From an uncultured Clostridium sp. (GTDB lineage Bacteria > Bacillota > Clostridia > TANB77 > CAG-508), in assembly GCA_900553945.1 (NCBI GenBank), contig USFR01000002.1:163954-227953 (forward strand): DNA of 64,000 nucleotides. Reading direction: 5' to 3'. The notes below the pieces were generated by a model that was not told where the DNA came from, made no database searches, and worked only from the letters and a program-made list of their open reading frames with translations. This document shows, one piece after another, positions 8,250 through 17,627 of the stretch. Position numbers and translations under genes: made by a program. The first letter of the stretch is position 1, and each line of letters opens with the position of its first letter.

Positions 8250-9704
8250 TTGAAAAAGAAAACATTAAAAAATGCACTTGTAAAATTAATAGTTATATTA
8301 CTAATAGTGCTAGTAAGTTTAATTTCTTTTTTAGGAATTCACAAAAGAAATTTAAACAAATGGGAGAGCATTTTGCCAGATTACAAATTTGGTAAAGAAC
8401 TTAGTGAAATAAGGACTTTTGAATTTTCAGTAGATACATCAACAACTGATAAGAGTTCAGATGAAAATACTACTGAGAATACAACAGAAAACACAACAAA
8501 CACGGTTGCAGAAGGAACAGCTAATACTACAGACAATACAACAAATGCAACTAACGAAAACACTACAAATTCTACAACAGAACAAGTTCCAGTAAATGAT
8601 ACAGCAGTATTGACAAAAGAAAATTATTTAAAAACTAAAAAAATACTTGAAAAAAGATTAAAAGATTTTGGAATTGCTGATGCAGAAGTAACTGTGAATG
8701 AAAAAAATGGGAAAATAGCAGTTTCAGTTCCATATGAAGGAACAACAGATTATTCAGCTGCACTTGCAAGCCAAAAAGGAAAAATTGAAATCATTGATTC
8801 GGATACAAAAGAAGTTTTAATAGATAGAAGTATGATAAAAAAAGCATCAGCTTATTATCAACAAGCAAACAACAATGATTCAACAACTGTTGATACTACT
8901 GCTTCATATAATTTAGGCGTTAAGTTAACATTTACATCAGAAGGTCAAAAGAAACTTAATGAATTAAGTAAAACATATATTGAAACAACAGATGAAAATG
9001 GTAAAACTTCACAAAAAACAGTAACTGTTCAAATAGATGGTGAAGACAAGTATATAACATATTTCACACCAGATGGTGAATATACTGAAATAGCAGTTCC
9101 ACTATATAGAAGCGTTTCAACAGATGATATGGAGAAATTTAATTCAAATTATAAAGATTGTTTTGTAACACAAGTAATACTTAATAACGATGAATTTCCA
9201 ATAACATATAAATTAACATCTGGAAGTTTTATTGAATCAGAATCAGGAGAAAACTTTGTAAAAGGTTTAACAATAGTTGGTGTAGTTGTACTTGCAGTTG
9301 TAATAATTCTTACTATTGTAAAAAACAAAAAAGATGGATTTTTTGCAAGTATTATAGAAATAGGATATATTGCAATTCTTTTATTAATTATCAGAGTAGC
9401 ATCTGTAAGCTTAACATTATCAGGAATCTTAACAATTGCAATAATGTCAATAGTTAACTATTTCTTATTGCTAACATTTATGAAGACAGAGAAAGCAATA
9501 GACAAATTAGAAAAGTTCGGAAACTTTGTATTAACAATAATTCCATTTATAATCACAATTGTTGTATTTGCATTAGGAAAAGAAGTAAATACACAATCAA
9601 TTGGTTCTGTTGGAATATGGGGAATATTTGGACTTATATATACTTTAATAGCAGCAATATTCTTAATAGATGGAAAAAAAGCAAAAAAGAATGGAGTTGA
9701 ATAA
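8250..9704 (+). CDS. Divergent SecD-like protein translocase subunit
   Basis: 484 aa. One N-terminal transmembrane helix (about 10-29) is followed by a low-complexity Thr/Asn/Glu-rich spacer (about 65-110), then SecD-type periplasmic repeats. These include YLKTKKILEKRLKDFGIADAEV (normally VLRNRVN.LGVsEp.v) and a P1 head region ending ...LTSGSFIESESGE. Five or so C-terminal helices follow. SecD normally uses the proton gradient to pull exported proteins from SecYEG. The canonical motif residues of helices 1 and 4 (GxDxxGG-type and the Asp/Asn-rich helix 4) are not recognisable: helix 4 reads IAIMSIVNYFLLLTFMKTEK. Start TTG 8250 follows GGGGG. Gene order supports SecD; activity is uncertain. 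Confidence 0.72.
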   Translation: MKKKTLKNALVKLIVILLIVLVSLISFLGIHKRNLNKWESILPDYKFGKELSEIRTFEFSVDTSTTDKSSDENTTENTTENTTNTVAEGTANTTDNTTNATNENTTNSTTEQVPVNDTAVLTKENYLKTKKILEKRLKDFGIADAEVTVNEKNGKIAVSVPYEGTTDYSAALASQKGKIEIIDSDTKEVLIDRSMIKKASAYYQQANNNDSTTVDTTASYNLGVKLTFTSEGQKKLNELSKTYIETTDENGKTSQKTVTVQIDGEDKYITYFTPDGEYTEIAVPLYRSVSTDDMEKFNSNYKDCFVTQVILNNDEFPITYKLTSGSFIESESGENFVKGLTIVGVVVLAVVIILTIVKNKKDGFFASIIEIGYIAILLLIIRVASVSLTLSGILTIAIMSIVNYFLLLTFMKTEKAIDKLEKFGNFVLTIIPFIITIVVFALGKEVNTQSIGSVGIWGIFGLIYTLIAAIFLIDGKKAKKNGVE

Positions 9705-9705
9705 T

Positions 9706-10515
9706 ATGAAGAACAAATCATTATATATTATCATGATAATTGCTATCATATTAGGCGCAATTATTGTAAAAACAAAAGGTTTTAATTATAGCACTTTATA
9801 TTCAGAACATAAAAGAGTTGAAATTATAGTTGGAAAAGAATACGAATTAAAAGATATTGAAAAAATAGCTGATGAATCCATAAAAGAAGATCACATTACA
9901 AGAAAAGCAACTCTATATGGTACAAGCGTTACTATTGATGCAAAAGATATAACAGATGATGAATTAAATACACTTTTTTCAAAATTAAATGAAAAATATT
10001 CAAAATCATATAATATAAAAGATGCAAAGAAAGAAGACATCTTGCAAGAACAACAAGTAGAATCAATAAGTGATAAATCTGATGATGAAGTTGCACAGTT
10101 AGTTAATCAAATTAGAGAGAAATATGGATTAGAATATACAGCTGAAGAATTAAAAGATGCAAGCACACAGGTTAAAGTATATGATGTTCAAAAAATTAGC
10201 GTTTGGGATATAATTAAAAAATTAATATCACCACTTGTAATAAGTTTAGTAATTGTTATGGTTTATGTTGCAATTAGATATCATAAATTATACAAAGATG
10301 CATGGATAATCGAACCAGTTCAACTTGGACTAGAACTTATAATAAGTCAATTATTTGTTTTAGCAATTTTAGCAATTGCTAGAATACCAGTTGGATCATA
10401 CATTTCTGCAATACTTTTACTTGTTTGGATACTTGAATTACTTACAAGAACAATGCAAAATGAAAAGAGATTTAATGAATATAAATTAAAAGAAGAAAAT
10501 GAAAAAGCAGAATAA
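9706..10515 (+). CDS. Divergent SecF-like protein translocase subunit
   Basis: About 269 aa from ATG 9706, preferred over an in-frame ATG at 9670 because GGAG at 9693-9696 is 9 nt upstream and the protein then begins MKNKSLYII, a normal membrane start. One N-terminal helix and a P1-like extracytoplasmic region (VEIIVGKEYELKDIEKIA) precede about four C-terminal helices (about 175-255). In canonical SecF, helix 4 carries a strongly conserved DTVV-x-DR-x-RE signature. Here the matching region reads LVWILELLTRTMQNEKRF, so it is lost. It begins 1 bp after the secD-like stop, so the two are coupled. The call rests on topology, pairing and gene context more than on sequence identity. Confidence 0.65.
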   Translation: MKNKSLYIIMIIAIILGAIIVKTKGFNYSTLYSEHKRVEIIVGKEYELKDIEKIADESIKEDHITRKATLYGTSVTIDAKDITDDELNTLFSKLNEKYSKSYNIKDAKKEDILQEQQVESISDKSDDEVAQLVNQIREKYGLEYTAEELKDASTQVKVYDVQKISVWDIIKKLISPLVISLVIVMVYVAIRYHKLYKDAWIIEPVQLGLELIISQLFVLAILAIARIPVGSYISAILLLVWILELLTRTMQNEKRFNEYKLKEENEKAE

Positions 10516-10523
10516 ATTACAAG

Positions 10524-10553
10524 AAGGCAAGGAAAAAATTCCTTGTCTTTTTT
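10524..10553 (+). terminator. Rho-independent terminator after secF-like gene
   Basis: AAGGCAAGGAA pairs with TTCCTTGTCTT over a 4-nt A-rich loop, followed by a T run. It ends the HD-secD-secF transcript. Confidence 0.88.
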
Positions 10554-10601
10554 ATATAATAAGAAGTTCTCCGAACTTCCTATTATATAAAAATAACAAT
10601 A
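10551..10601 (+). repeat. Short copy of the TATATAAT...ATTATATA palindromic repeat
   Basis: TTTATATAATAAGAAGTTC and GAACTTCCTATTATATAAA are near-perfect inverted arms around a short loop, followed by AAATAACAATAG. The same palindrome plus AAAATAACAATG occurs at 42624-42768 and, inverted, inside 57729-57872. This copy lacks the other hairpins of those elements. Confidence 0.7.
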
Positions 10602-10641
10602 GTAAATAATAAAACAGGTCAATTAAAATACTATAAATTAC

Positions 10642-10732
10642 TTGAAAAAATAAGAGTAAATATGTATAATAATAACATCTATGTAAAGGTCTTAGATTGA
10701 AAATTAAATTACTTCAATTAGAAATTGACCTT
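10642..10732 (+). promoter_or_regulatory. glmM promoter and leader hairpin
   Basis: TTGAAA (10642-10647) and TATAAT (10665-10670) are exactly 17 nt apart. The leader then holds inverted arms AAGGTC (10686-10691) and GACCTT (10727-10732), with inner TTGAA/TTCAA pairing, ending just before the GGAAAGG ribosome site. No glmS-ribozyme-type core is visible, so I call it only a possible leader structure. Confidence 0.6.
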
Positions 10733-10752
10733 AGGAAAGGAATGAAATAATT

Positions 10753-12120
10753 ATGAGAAAATATTTTGGAACAGACGGAATCAGAAGAATAGCAAATACA
10801 GAGCTTTCTCCTAATTTAGTATTTAGAGTTGCAAAGGCCGGAGCTGCAGTTTTATCGAAACATACAGACCACATGCCAACAATTTTTATAGGAAGAGATA
10901 CCAGAATATCTGGAACATTAATAGAAAGTGCTATGGTAGCAGGATTTTTAAGCTATGGCGCAAATGTAAAAACACTTGGAGTTATACCAACACCAGCAGT
11001 AGCATACTTAACAAAAAAATATAATGCAGATGCAAGCGTTGTAATATCAGCATCTCACAATACATTTGAATTTAATGGCGTAAAATATTTCAGCAATAAA
11101 GGAATGAAAATCCCAGATAGCTTAGAAGAAGAAATAGAAGAAATAATGGATTCAGATGAAAAATTATCAGCATTAACAGCTGTATCAGAAAAAATAGGAG
11201 TTTCTGAGAACAGAGAAGACATGATTGAAGATTATGTTGATTTTATAGTAGGTATATTCCATGAAAGTATTACAAAAAATAAGAATGATGATTTTAAAGT
11301 ATTAATAGATACAGCAAACGGAGCCACATACAAAGTTGCAGACAAAATTTATAAAAGATTAGGAATAAATCATGACATTATTAACAATGAGCCAAATGGA
11401 ATAAACATAAATGATAATTGCGGATCAACACATTTGGGTATGTTAAAGAAAAAAGTAGTTGAAGGAAAATATAGCCTAGGAATTGCTTATGATGGTGATG
11501 GAGATAGATGCCTAGCTGTTGATGAAAACGGAAATGAAATAGATGGAGATATAATGCTAGCTATTGCATCTAATTACCTAAAATCAGAAGGCAAGCTAGC
11601 GAAAGATACACTAGTAGCAACAGTTATGAGCAACTTAGGATTAAATAAATTTTCTGAAAAAGCTGGAATAAACTTCAAACAAACAAAAGTTGGAGATAGA
11701 TATGTTTTAGAGGAAATGTTAAAAAACGGATACAACTTAGGTGGAGAGCAATCAGGACATATTATTTACTTAGATTACAACCCAACAGGAGATGGTATAT
11801 TAACATCATTAATGTTAGTAAAAATATTACTTGAAAGAAATCAAAAACCTTCAGAAGCTAGCAAAATTGTTAAAATATATCCACAAGTATTAATTAATGC
11901 AAAAGTTAATAGCGATAAAAAATATGATTTTGATAAAGATGAAGAAATCAAAGAAGCTATTGAAAAAGTTTCTGAAGAATTCTCTGGCAATGGTAGAGTA
12001 TTAATAAGACCATCAGGAACAGAACCACTAGTTAGAGTTATGATTGAAGGAGAAGATCAAGAAGTTATAACTAAAAAAGCAAGAGAAATTGCAGATTTAA
12101 TAGAGAAAAAATTAAAATAA
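10753..12120 (+). CDS. glmM: Phosphoglucosamine mutase
   Basis: 455 aa, full length for GlmM, which converts glucosamine-6-phosphate to glucosamine-1-phosphate for UDP-GlcNAc and so for peptidoglycan. The N-terminal FGTDGIRRIAN, the phospho-serine loop VVISASHN (S101), the metal loop DGDGDR and the phosphate-binding RPSGTEPLVRVM are all present. It has its own promoter and a hairpin-containing leader. The start ATG 10753 follows AGGAAAGG. No defect is seen. Confidence 0.97.
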   Translation: MRKYFGTDGIRRIANTELSPNLVFRVAKAGAAVLSKHTDHMPTIFIGRDTRISGTLIESAMVAGFLSYGANVKTLGVIPTPAVAYLTKKYNADASVVISASHNTFEFNGVKYFSNKGMKIPDSLEEEIEEIMDSDEKLSALTAVSEKIGVSENREDMIEDYVDFIVGIFHESITKNKNDDFKVLIDTANGATYKVADKIYKRLGINHDIINNEPNGININDNCGSTHLGMLKKKVVEGKYSLGIAYDGDGDRCLAVDENGNEIDGDIMLAIASNYLKSEGKLAKDTLVATVMSNLGLNKFSEKAGINFKQTKVGDRYVLEEMLKNGYNLGGEQSGHIIYLDYNPTGDGILTSLMLVKILLERNQKPSEASKIVKIYPQVLINAKVNSDKKYDFDKDEEIKEAIEKVSEEFSGNGRVLIRPSGTEPLVRVMIEGEDQEVITKKAREIADLIEKKLK

Positions 12121-12163
12121 ATTAGCTTTATTCTATGCATAATTTATTTGAAAGGAATTAAAA

Positions 12164-13846
12164 ATGGCAAAAAGTTTATTAAAAGAAAAAGAAAAGGAAT
12201 TATTAGGTGAAGAGTTATCTGAACTTACATTAATGCATGATTATCTTTTAAAAACTGGAAGAGAAAGAGAAACTTTTTCATCAATTAGAAGAATGTCTGA
12301 TATAGAATTAGCAGATGGTAGTATAAAGATACCAAACATAATTGTAATGCAAAACACAGAAGGTAAATCAGAGATTTTAAATGTAACTAATTATAGTTAT
12401 GAACAAGAACAAATTCAAAAGTTGATGGATGAAACAGGACTAAATAGAAAAGATATTTTGTCTTTAATGCGTGATGGATTACGACTAGAACAAATTGAAG
12501 TGATGGCAAATAACTTACCTTATAAAGATATTGCTGATAGTGCTGCAATACGTGAAATGATAAGAAAAGAAATAAATCCAGATCAATTAAAAGAAATGAG
12601 AAAAAAAGGCGTTGAAATAAAGGCATTAAAAGATGGAACTGTTCAAGTTAAAAACTTACAAGAACTTGCAGAAGTTGATGAAAGAGGCTTGACAAAACTT
12701 GATCCAGAACTAGAAGAAAAACTAAAGCCATTTGAACAAGTAGGTCTAATAAAATTATCAAAAGACTTAGTAGTAAAAGAAGTTGAATCTGATGATAAAG
12801 AAAAAGAAAATTCTTTAAAGGTTGTTTCATTGCAAGAAAAACAAGCTGAGAAAACTAAGGAAGAAATAGAAAAGCAAAAAGTTGCAAAAGATTTAGGAGT
12901 AGATTCAGACTATATTGTAAGCATGATAAAAATCGAAGATAAAGATGAAGGCTCAAAACTTTTAAACGATAAGGCAGATAAAAACGATACAAAATATATA
13001 ATTAGAACACGAGATGGAGCTGTTTCTAGTAAGTTTATTACAGTAAGAGAAACTGAGGATGGAAAATTTGAACAATTACAAGGCTATGAAATAACCCCTG
13101 TTGCAAGAGAAGTAGCACATGTATTAAGAGATACGATGGGAAATAAAAACAATCCCGTTAAATTAAAACCAGGTGAAATAAGAGCAGGAAAGGGAAATTC
13201 AAATCAAACTAAGTACAATTATTTTCAAATCCGCAAACGTGGTGTAGATGATACTAAAGAAGATAATTACTTACTTTTTATAGGTGAAATGGGAGAAACA
13301 GATTTAAACTTAATTGAAAGCAGAAACACCGGAAACAGCAAATTTGTTAATGTACAAACTTCAAAAGTTTATCCTGAAAGCATTTATATGGAAGGAAGAG
13401 CGGATACAGATAGACAACGAGAAGTTAAAGTAACTCAATTTAAAGATGAAGTTGAGAAAAAACAAGATGTAATCGAGAGAAAAGAAGAACAAGAAACACC
13501 ATACGAAGAAAACCAAATTAAATTCGAAGATATATCAAAAAGAAAAGAACTACTAGAAAGATTAAATACAGTTGAAGATAGAATTATTGAAATAGAAAGC
13601 AGAACAGGACATAATGAACAATGCGTTGAAAACTGTATAAAAATAGATGATGAAGAAACAATAGATTCAAAAACAGAAGTAGACATGTCATATGAACTAG
13701 GTGATGAAAAAAGAGAATTACCAGATTTGTATGCTCAACGTTCAACTATATTAGCACAGTTAAATATAGATGAAGCAAGGGCTACAACAAGAGAAATTGA
13801 AGATGAAGAATATGAATATGGAATGAAAAGACAAAGACCACGTTAA
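12164..13846 (+). CDS. Hypothetical coiled-coil protein, 560 aa
   Basis: I do not recognise this family. No signal peptide or membrane segment is visible. It is highly charged: residues 1-60 are helical, about 80-180 contain repeated short helical segments of a helix-turn-helix type (QKLMDETGLNRKDILSLMRDG), about 200-250 are a Lys/Glu coiled coil, and 250-430 look like an alpha/beta domain (YIIRTRDGAVSSKFITVRET, NYLLFIGEMGETDLN). The C-terminus is again coiled coil ending YGMKRQRPR. It lies 43 bp after glmM and 34 bp before metG, probably on the same transcript. Codon use is like its neighbours, so it seems resident. A structural or nucleic-acid-associated cytoplasmic role is possible but unsupported. 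Confidence 0.7.
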   Translation: MAKSLLKEKEKELLGEELSELTLMHDYLLKTGRERETFSSIRRMSDIELADGSIKIPNIIVMQNTEGKSEILNVTNYSYEQEQIQKLMDETGLNRKDILSLMRDGLRLEQIEVMANNLPYKDIADSAAIREMIRKEINPDQLKEMRKKGVEIKALKDGTVQVKNLQELAEVDERGLTKLDPELEEKLKPFEQVGLIKLSKDLVVKEVESDDKEKENSLKVVSLQEKQAEKTKEEIEKQKVAKDLGVDSDYIVSMIKIEDKDEGSKLLNDKADKNDTKYIIRTRDGAVSSKFITVRETEDGKFEQLQGYEITPVAREVAHVLRDTMGNKNNPVKLKPGEIRAGKGNSNQTKYNYFQIRKRGVDDTKEDNYLLFIGEMGETDLNLIESRNTGNSKFVNVQTSKVYPESIYMEGRADTDRQREVKVTQFKDEVEKKQDVIERKEEQETPYEENQIKFEDISKRKELLERLNTVEDRIIEIESRTGHNEQCVENCIKIDDEETIDSKTEVDMSYELGDEKRELPDLYAQRSTILAQLNIDEARATTREIEDEEYEYGMKRQRPR

Positions 13847-13880
13847 AATATAAATTATAGACAGAGGAGACTGATTAAAT

Positions 13881-15482
13881 ATGAGTAAAAATGTATTAAT
13901 AGGAAATGCTTGGCCATATGCCAATAGTTCATTACACTTAGGACATATAGCTGGATTAATGTCAGGCGATTTACTTGCAAGATATCACAGACTAAAAGGT
14001 GATAAAGTTATGTTTGTTTCTGGTTCAGATTGCCATGGTACTCCAATAACTGAAAGAGCAAGAAAAGAAGGAAAAGACCCAAAAGAAATAGCAGATAGCT
14101 ATGATAAAGAATTCAGAGAAGTTTTTAATAAAATGAATTTTTCATATGACCTGTTTTCAAGCACAGATACAGATTATCACAAAGAACATGTACAAAAATT
14201 ATTTAGAAAACTTTATGATAATGGATATATTTATGAAAAAATAGAGCCACAATGCTATTGCCCAAAATGCGAAAAATTCTTAGCAGATAGAGAAGTTATA
14301 TTAACTTGTCCTGAATGTGGAGAAGAAACAAAAGGAGATCAATGTGACAAATGCTTGCATGTTCCAACTTCTGAAGAATTAATAGGCGGAAATTGTATAG
14401 TTTGTGGAAGTGAAACTATTGAAAAGAACAACAAAATATTATATTTAGGATTACCTAAATTCCAAGAAGAAATAGAAAAACACACAGCAGAAGTTAAAGA
14501 GGGGTGGAGAGTTAATGCAAGAAACGAAACCGAGAAATACTTAAAACAAGGATTAAAAGAAAGAGCAGTAACAAGAGATATTACTTGGGGTGTCGAAATA
14601 CCAATCGAAGGATATGAAGATAAAAGAATGTATGTATGGATAGATGCTGTTTTAGGATATTTAACAGATACTATGAGAGTATGTGAAGAAAGAGGATGGG
14701 ACTGGGAAGATTTCTGGAAAGAAGGAAGAAATAATAAAATTTATATGTGCCACGGAAAAGACAACATAGTATTCCACAGCATAATTTTAAATGCATTACT
14801 TCTTGGTCAAGAAGACAATTACCATCTAGTTGACACAATAGTATCAACAGAGTATTTAAATTATAATGATCAAAAATTTTCAAAGAGCAAAAAGATTGGA
14901 ATAACAGCATTAGAAGCATTAGAAACTTATCCAGTAGATTCTTTAAGATATCACTTAATAAGTAATGGACCAGAAAAGAAAGATACAAACTTTACTCCAG
15001 AAGATTTTGTTGCAACACACAACGGAGAATTATTAAATAAGTTTGGAAACTTAGTAAATAGAACATTGAAATTCAAAGGAATTGAGAAAATTGAAACTGC
15101 TACAGTAGATCCAGAAATAAAAGAAGAGATTGAGAAAATCTATTCAGAAGTTAGTGATCTAATTGAGAGATTAGAATTTAGAGAAGCAACAGAAAGAATA
15201 ATGAATTTAGTTGAAAAAGCTAATAAATATTATGACAATCAAGAGCCTTGGAAGCAAGTAAAGGAAGATGAGCAAGCTTTTAAAAATACGATATTTACAT
15301 GTGCAAACATAATTGCAAATTTAAGCAATTTATTCGAACCAATTATGCCTGCAACAGCAGGAAAAATAAGAGAGTATCTTGAATTGCCAGAACCAAGTTG
15401 GAAACCTATCTATATAGAAAAAGAAATAGATTTAACAAGCAAAAATATTGAACCTCTATTTGAAAGATTAAAAATTGATTAA
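13881..15482 (+). CDS. metG: Methionyl-tRNA synthetase
   Basis: 533 aa class I synthetase that charges tRNA-Met. The HIGH-type motif is HLGH (19-22) in ANSSLHLGHIAG, and the KMSKS-type motif is KFSKSKK. The connective peptide holds four Cys pairs (CPKC, CPEC, CDKC, CIVC), the two-zinc-knuckle E. coli/archaeal type. The anticodon-binding helices follow (PWKQVKEDEQAF). The protein ends without the C-terminal EMAP/Trbp111 dimerisation domain, so it is a short form. The thymidylate kinase gene follows 13 bp later. Confidence 0.96.
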   Translation: MSKNVLIGNAWPYANSSLHLGHIAGLMSGDLLARYHRLKGDKVMFVSGSDCHGTPITERARKEGKDPKEIADSYDKEFREVFNKMNFSYDLFSSTDTDYHKEHVQKLFRKLYDNGYIYEKIEPQCYCPKCEKFLADREVILTCPECGEETKGDQCDKCLHVPTSEELIGGNCIVCGSETIEKNNKILYLGLPKFQEEIEKHTAEVKEGWRVNARNETEKYLKQGLKERAVTRDITWGVEIPIEGYEDKRMYVWIDAVLGYLTDTMRVCEERGWDWEDFWKEGRNNKIYMCHGKDNIVFHSIILNALLLGQEDNYHLVDTIVSTEYLNYNDQKFSKSKKIGITALEALETYPVDSLRYHLISNGPEKKDTNFTPEDFVATHNGELLNKFGNLVNRTLKFKGIEKIETATVDPEIKEEIEKIYSEVSDLIERLEFREATERIMNLVEKANKYYDNQEPWKQVKEDEQAFKNTIFTCANIIANLSNLFEPIMPATAGKIREYLELPEPSWKPIYIEKEIDLTSKNIEPLFERLKID

Positions 15483-15495
15483 TAAGGAGTAAAAA

Positions 15496-16179
15496 ATGGG
15501 AAAACTATTTGTTATTGATGGAACTGATGGAAGTGGAAAACAAACACAATTTTTAAAACTAAAAAATAAATTTGATGAAATGGGAATAAACTATAAAACA
15601 GCCTCATTTCCAAATTATGAAAGTCCTTCATCATCATTGGTAAAAATGTATTTATCAGGAGACTTTGGAAAGCACCCAAGCGATGTAAGCGCATATGTCG
15701 CTTCTACATTTTATGCAGTAGATAGATATGCAACATACAAAACAGAACTTGAGAAATATTATGAGACTGGAGGAATACTTTTAGTTGATAGATATACAAC
15801 ATCAAATATGATACATCAAGCTGGAAAAATTCAAAATAAAACAGAAAGAAAAAAATTCATAGAATGGTTATTTGACTTAGAATTTAATATGTACAAAATT
15901 CCAAAGCCAGACAAAGTATTTTTCCTTAATATGCCACCAAAAAATAGCTTGAAATTAATGGAAAACAGAGAAAACAAATTTAGCCATACAATGGAAAAAG
16001 ATATCCATGAAAAAGATGCAGAATACTTAGCTGAAAGTTACAAGGCGGCATGTGAACTTGCAAAAGAATATGATTGGGAAGAAATAAATTGTGTAAAAGA
16101 CAATCAAATTAGAACTATTGAGGATATACATGAAGAAATTTTTGAAATAGTAAAAAAAGAAATAGAAACACATGAATAA
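15496..16179 (+). CDS. tmk: Thymidylate kinase family protein
   Basis: 227-aa P-loop kinase. The N-terminus LFVIDGTDGSGKQTQ is the Tmk Walker A (GxDGxGKxT) with Gln in place of the usual Ser/Thr before the last Thr. The DRY-type motif is LLVDRYTTSNMIHQ, followed by the LID region around FLNMPPKNSLKLMENR. Tmk phosphorylates dTMP to dTDP. The insertions and the Lys/Glu-rich C-terminus make it somewhat longer than the 205-215 aa usual in Bacillus. It is part of the metG-tmk-nadD cluster with a 13-bp spacing and GGAG ribosome site. Another NMP kinase cannot be excluded, but Tmk fits best. Confidence 0.85.
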   Translation: MGKLFVIDGTDGSGKQTQFLKLKNKFDEMGINYKTASFPNYESPSSSLVKMYLSGDFGKHPSDVSAYVASTFYAVDRYATYKTELEKYYETGGILLVDRYTTSNMIHQAGKIQNKTERKKFIEWLFDLEFNMYKIPKPDKVFFLNMPPKNSLKLMENRENKFSHTMEKDIHEKDAEYLAESYKAACELAKEYDWEEINCVKDNQIRTIEDIHEEIFEIVKKEIETHE

Positions 16180-16205
16180 TAGCAACATAGGAAGGAATGA
16201 AAAAA

Positions 16206-16769
16206 ATGAAAATAGGCTTTTTCGGTGGGGCTTTCAACCCACCGACAATAGCACATATTAACTTAGTAAAAAAGGCATTAAAAGAATATTCTTTTGATGC
16301 AATTTATTTTGTGCCGGTAAATAATTTTTACAAAAAACAAGGACTAATAGATATATATCAAAGAATTGATATGCTAAATTTAGAATGCAAAGACAATTCA
16401 AAAATGTTTGTTTCAGACATTGAACAAGAGATGAATAGAAGTTTTAAAGCAAACGAAATATTTGAAATAATTAAAGAAAAATATAGTAATGATGACATAT
16501 ATTTTTTGATGGGAGAAGATAATTACGAAAAAATGAGCTCATGGGAAAACTATGAGAAGCTAAAAGAATATAAATATTTAATATTTCAAAGAAAAGAAAC
16601 TAAAATCTTAGAAATAAATAATCCTAATATTATATATATGGAAAATAAGGAGAACTTAAAAATAAGTTCAAGCATAATAAGAAACATGATAAGAAAAAAT
16701 CAAGACATTGAAAAATATGTTTCAAAGGATGTAAAAGAATACATAATAGAAAATAATTTATATAATTAA
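16206..16769 (+). CDS. nadD: Nicotinate-nucleotide adenylyltransferase
   Basis: About 187 aa from ATG 16206. The upstream in-frame ATG at 16197 is only 1 nt from the GGAAGG site (16190-16195), so 16206, 10 nt downstream, is the likelier start. KIGFFGGAFNPPTIAHI contains the GxFxPxHxGH-type nucleotidyltransferase motif (here with PTIAH). Near the C-terminus ISSSIIRNMIRKNQDIEKYV matches the conserved ISSTxIR phosphate-binding motif and following helix. NadD adenylates nicotinate mononucleotide in NAD synthesis. Length is normal. The DUF368 gene follows 15 bp later. Confidence 0.92.
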   Translation: MKIGFFGGAFNPPTIAHINLVKKALKEYSFDAIYFVPVNNFYKKQGLIDIYQRIDMLNLECKDNSKMFVSDIEQEMNRSFKANEIFEIIKEKYSNDDIYFLMGEDNYEKMSSWENYEKLKEYKYLIFQRKETKILEINNPNIIYMENKENLKISSSIIRNMIRKNQDIEKYVSKDVKEYIIENNLYN

Positions 16770-16784
16770 TATAAAGGAAAAGAA

Positions 16785-17627
16785 ATGAAAGAGAATATTA
16801 CAAAGTTTATTAAAGGAATGATTATAGGAGTAGCAGCACTTACTGCAGGCGCTGGAACATTTGCAATTGTACTAGGTATTTATGACAGATGTATGGAGAT
16901 TATAGCAAATCCATTCAAAAATTTTAAAGAGAACTTAAAATACATTTGGCCAATACTACTTGGAATATTACTTAGTGCCGCATGCTGTGCAAAGTTAGTT
17001 ACCTATTTACTTAATGAATACAATGCTTTTACAAGATGTGCTTTTTTAGGAATCATCATTGGAGGAATACCTACATTATTTAAAGTAGCAAATAAAAAAG
17101 GATTTAAGAAATCTTATTTAATAAGTACATTAATAGCATTAATAATAACTATTATTTGTACACAGATTGCAAATAATACTAAGGCAGGAGAAACTGTTAC
17201 ATATGTTAGCCCTATTGAGTTAATAATATATGGAGCAATATATGCATGGGGAGCTGTAATGCCTGGAATGACTACAATACACATTCTTATATATATGGGT
17301 GTTTTGGCACCAATCCTTCAAGGATTTACATCATTTAATATGGCAGTAATAATTCCATTTGTAATAGGATATATAACTTTAGCTTTAACAACAGCAGGAA
17401 TGATTACATATCTATTTAAAAAATTTTATGGAATTACATATTATGCAATAATTGGATTTTCATTAACATCATTAGTTATGTTTATCCCAGAATTTACGAG
17501 CCTATTACAAGGGGTAATAGGAGTAATTATAGCAATAGTATTTTTTATAGCTATGCTAGGAATAACTAAGCTAGATAAAAAGGTTGAAGAAACAAAAGAA
17601 GATGGAGAGATGATAGATGAGAGGTAA
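16785..17627 (+). CDS. DUF368 membrane protein (PopT-type undecaprenyl-phosphate transporter family)
   Basis: 280 aa with about eight hydrophobic helices. Two inverted DUF368-type signatures are visible: KGMIIGVAALTAGAGTFAIV...GIYDR (family usually KG...PGVSGGT...GIYE) and, in the second half, WGAVMPGMTTIHILIYMG. DUF368 proteins have been shown to recycle the carrier lipid undecaprenyl phosphate across the cytoplasmic membrane for wall synthesis. The first motif lacks the usual PG(V/M)SGG, so the half-site is divergent while the second retains PGM. It overlaps the next gene by 11 bp. The family assignment is good; activity is inferred. Confidence 0.82.
   Translation: MKENITKFIKGMIIGVAALTAGAGTFAIVLGIYDRCMEIIANPFKNFKENLKYIWPILLGILLSAACCAKLVTYLLNEYNAFTRCAFLGIIIGGIPTLFKVANKKGFKKSYLISTLIALIITIICTQIANNTKAGETVTYVSPIELIIYGAIYAWGAVMPGMTTIHILIYMGVLAPILQGFTSFNMAVIIPFVIGYITLALTTAGMITYLFKKFYGITYYAIIGFSLTSLVMFIPEFTSLLQGVIGVIIAIVFFIAMLGITKLDKKVEETKEDGEMIDER

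Noticed and set aside
10671..10752. glmS-type ribozyme upstream of glmM
   Set aside because: Only a simple hairpin is visible; the conserved ribozyme core and pseudoknot sequences are missing, and the ribozyme is known for glmS, not glmM.
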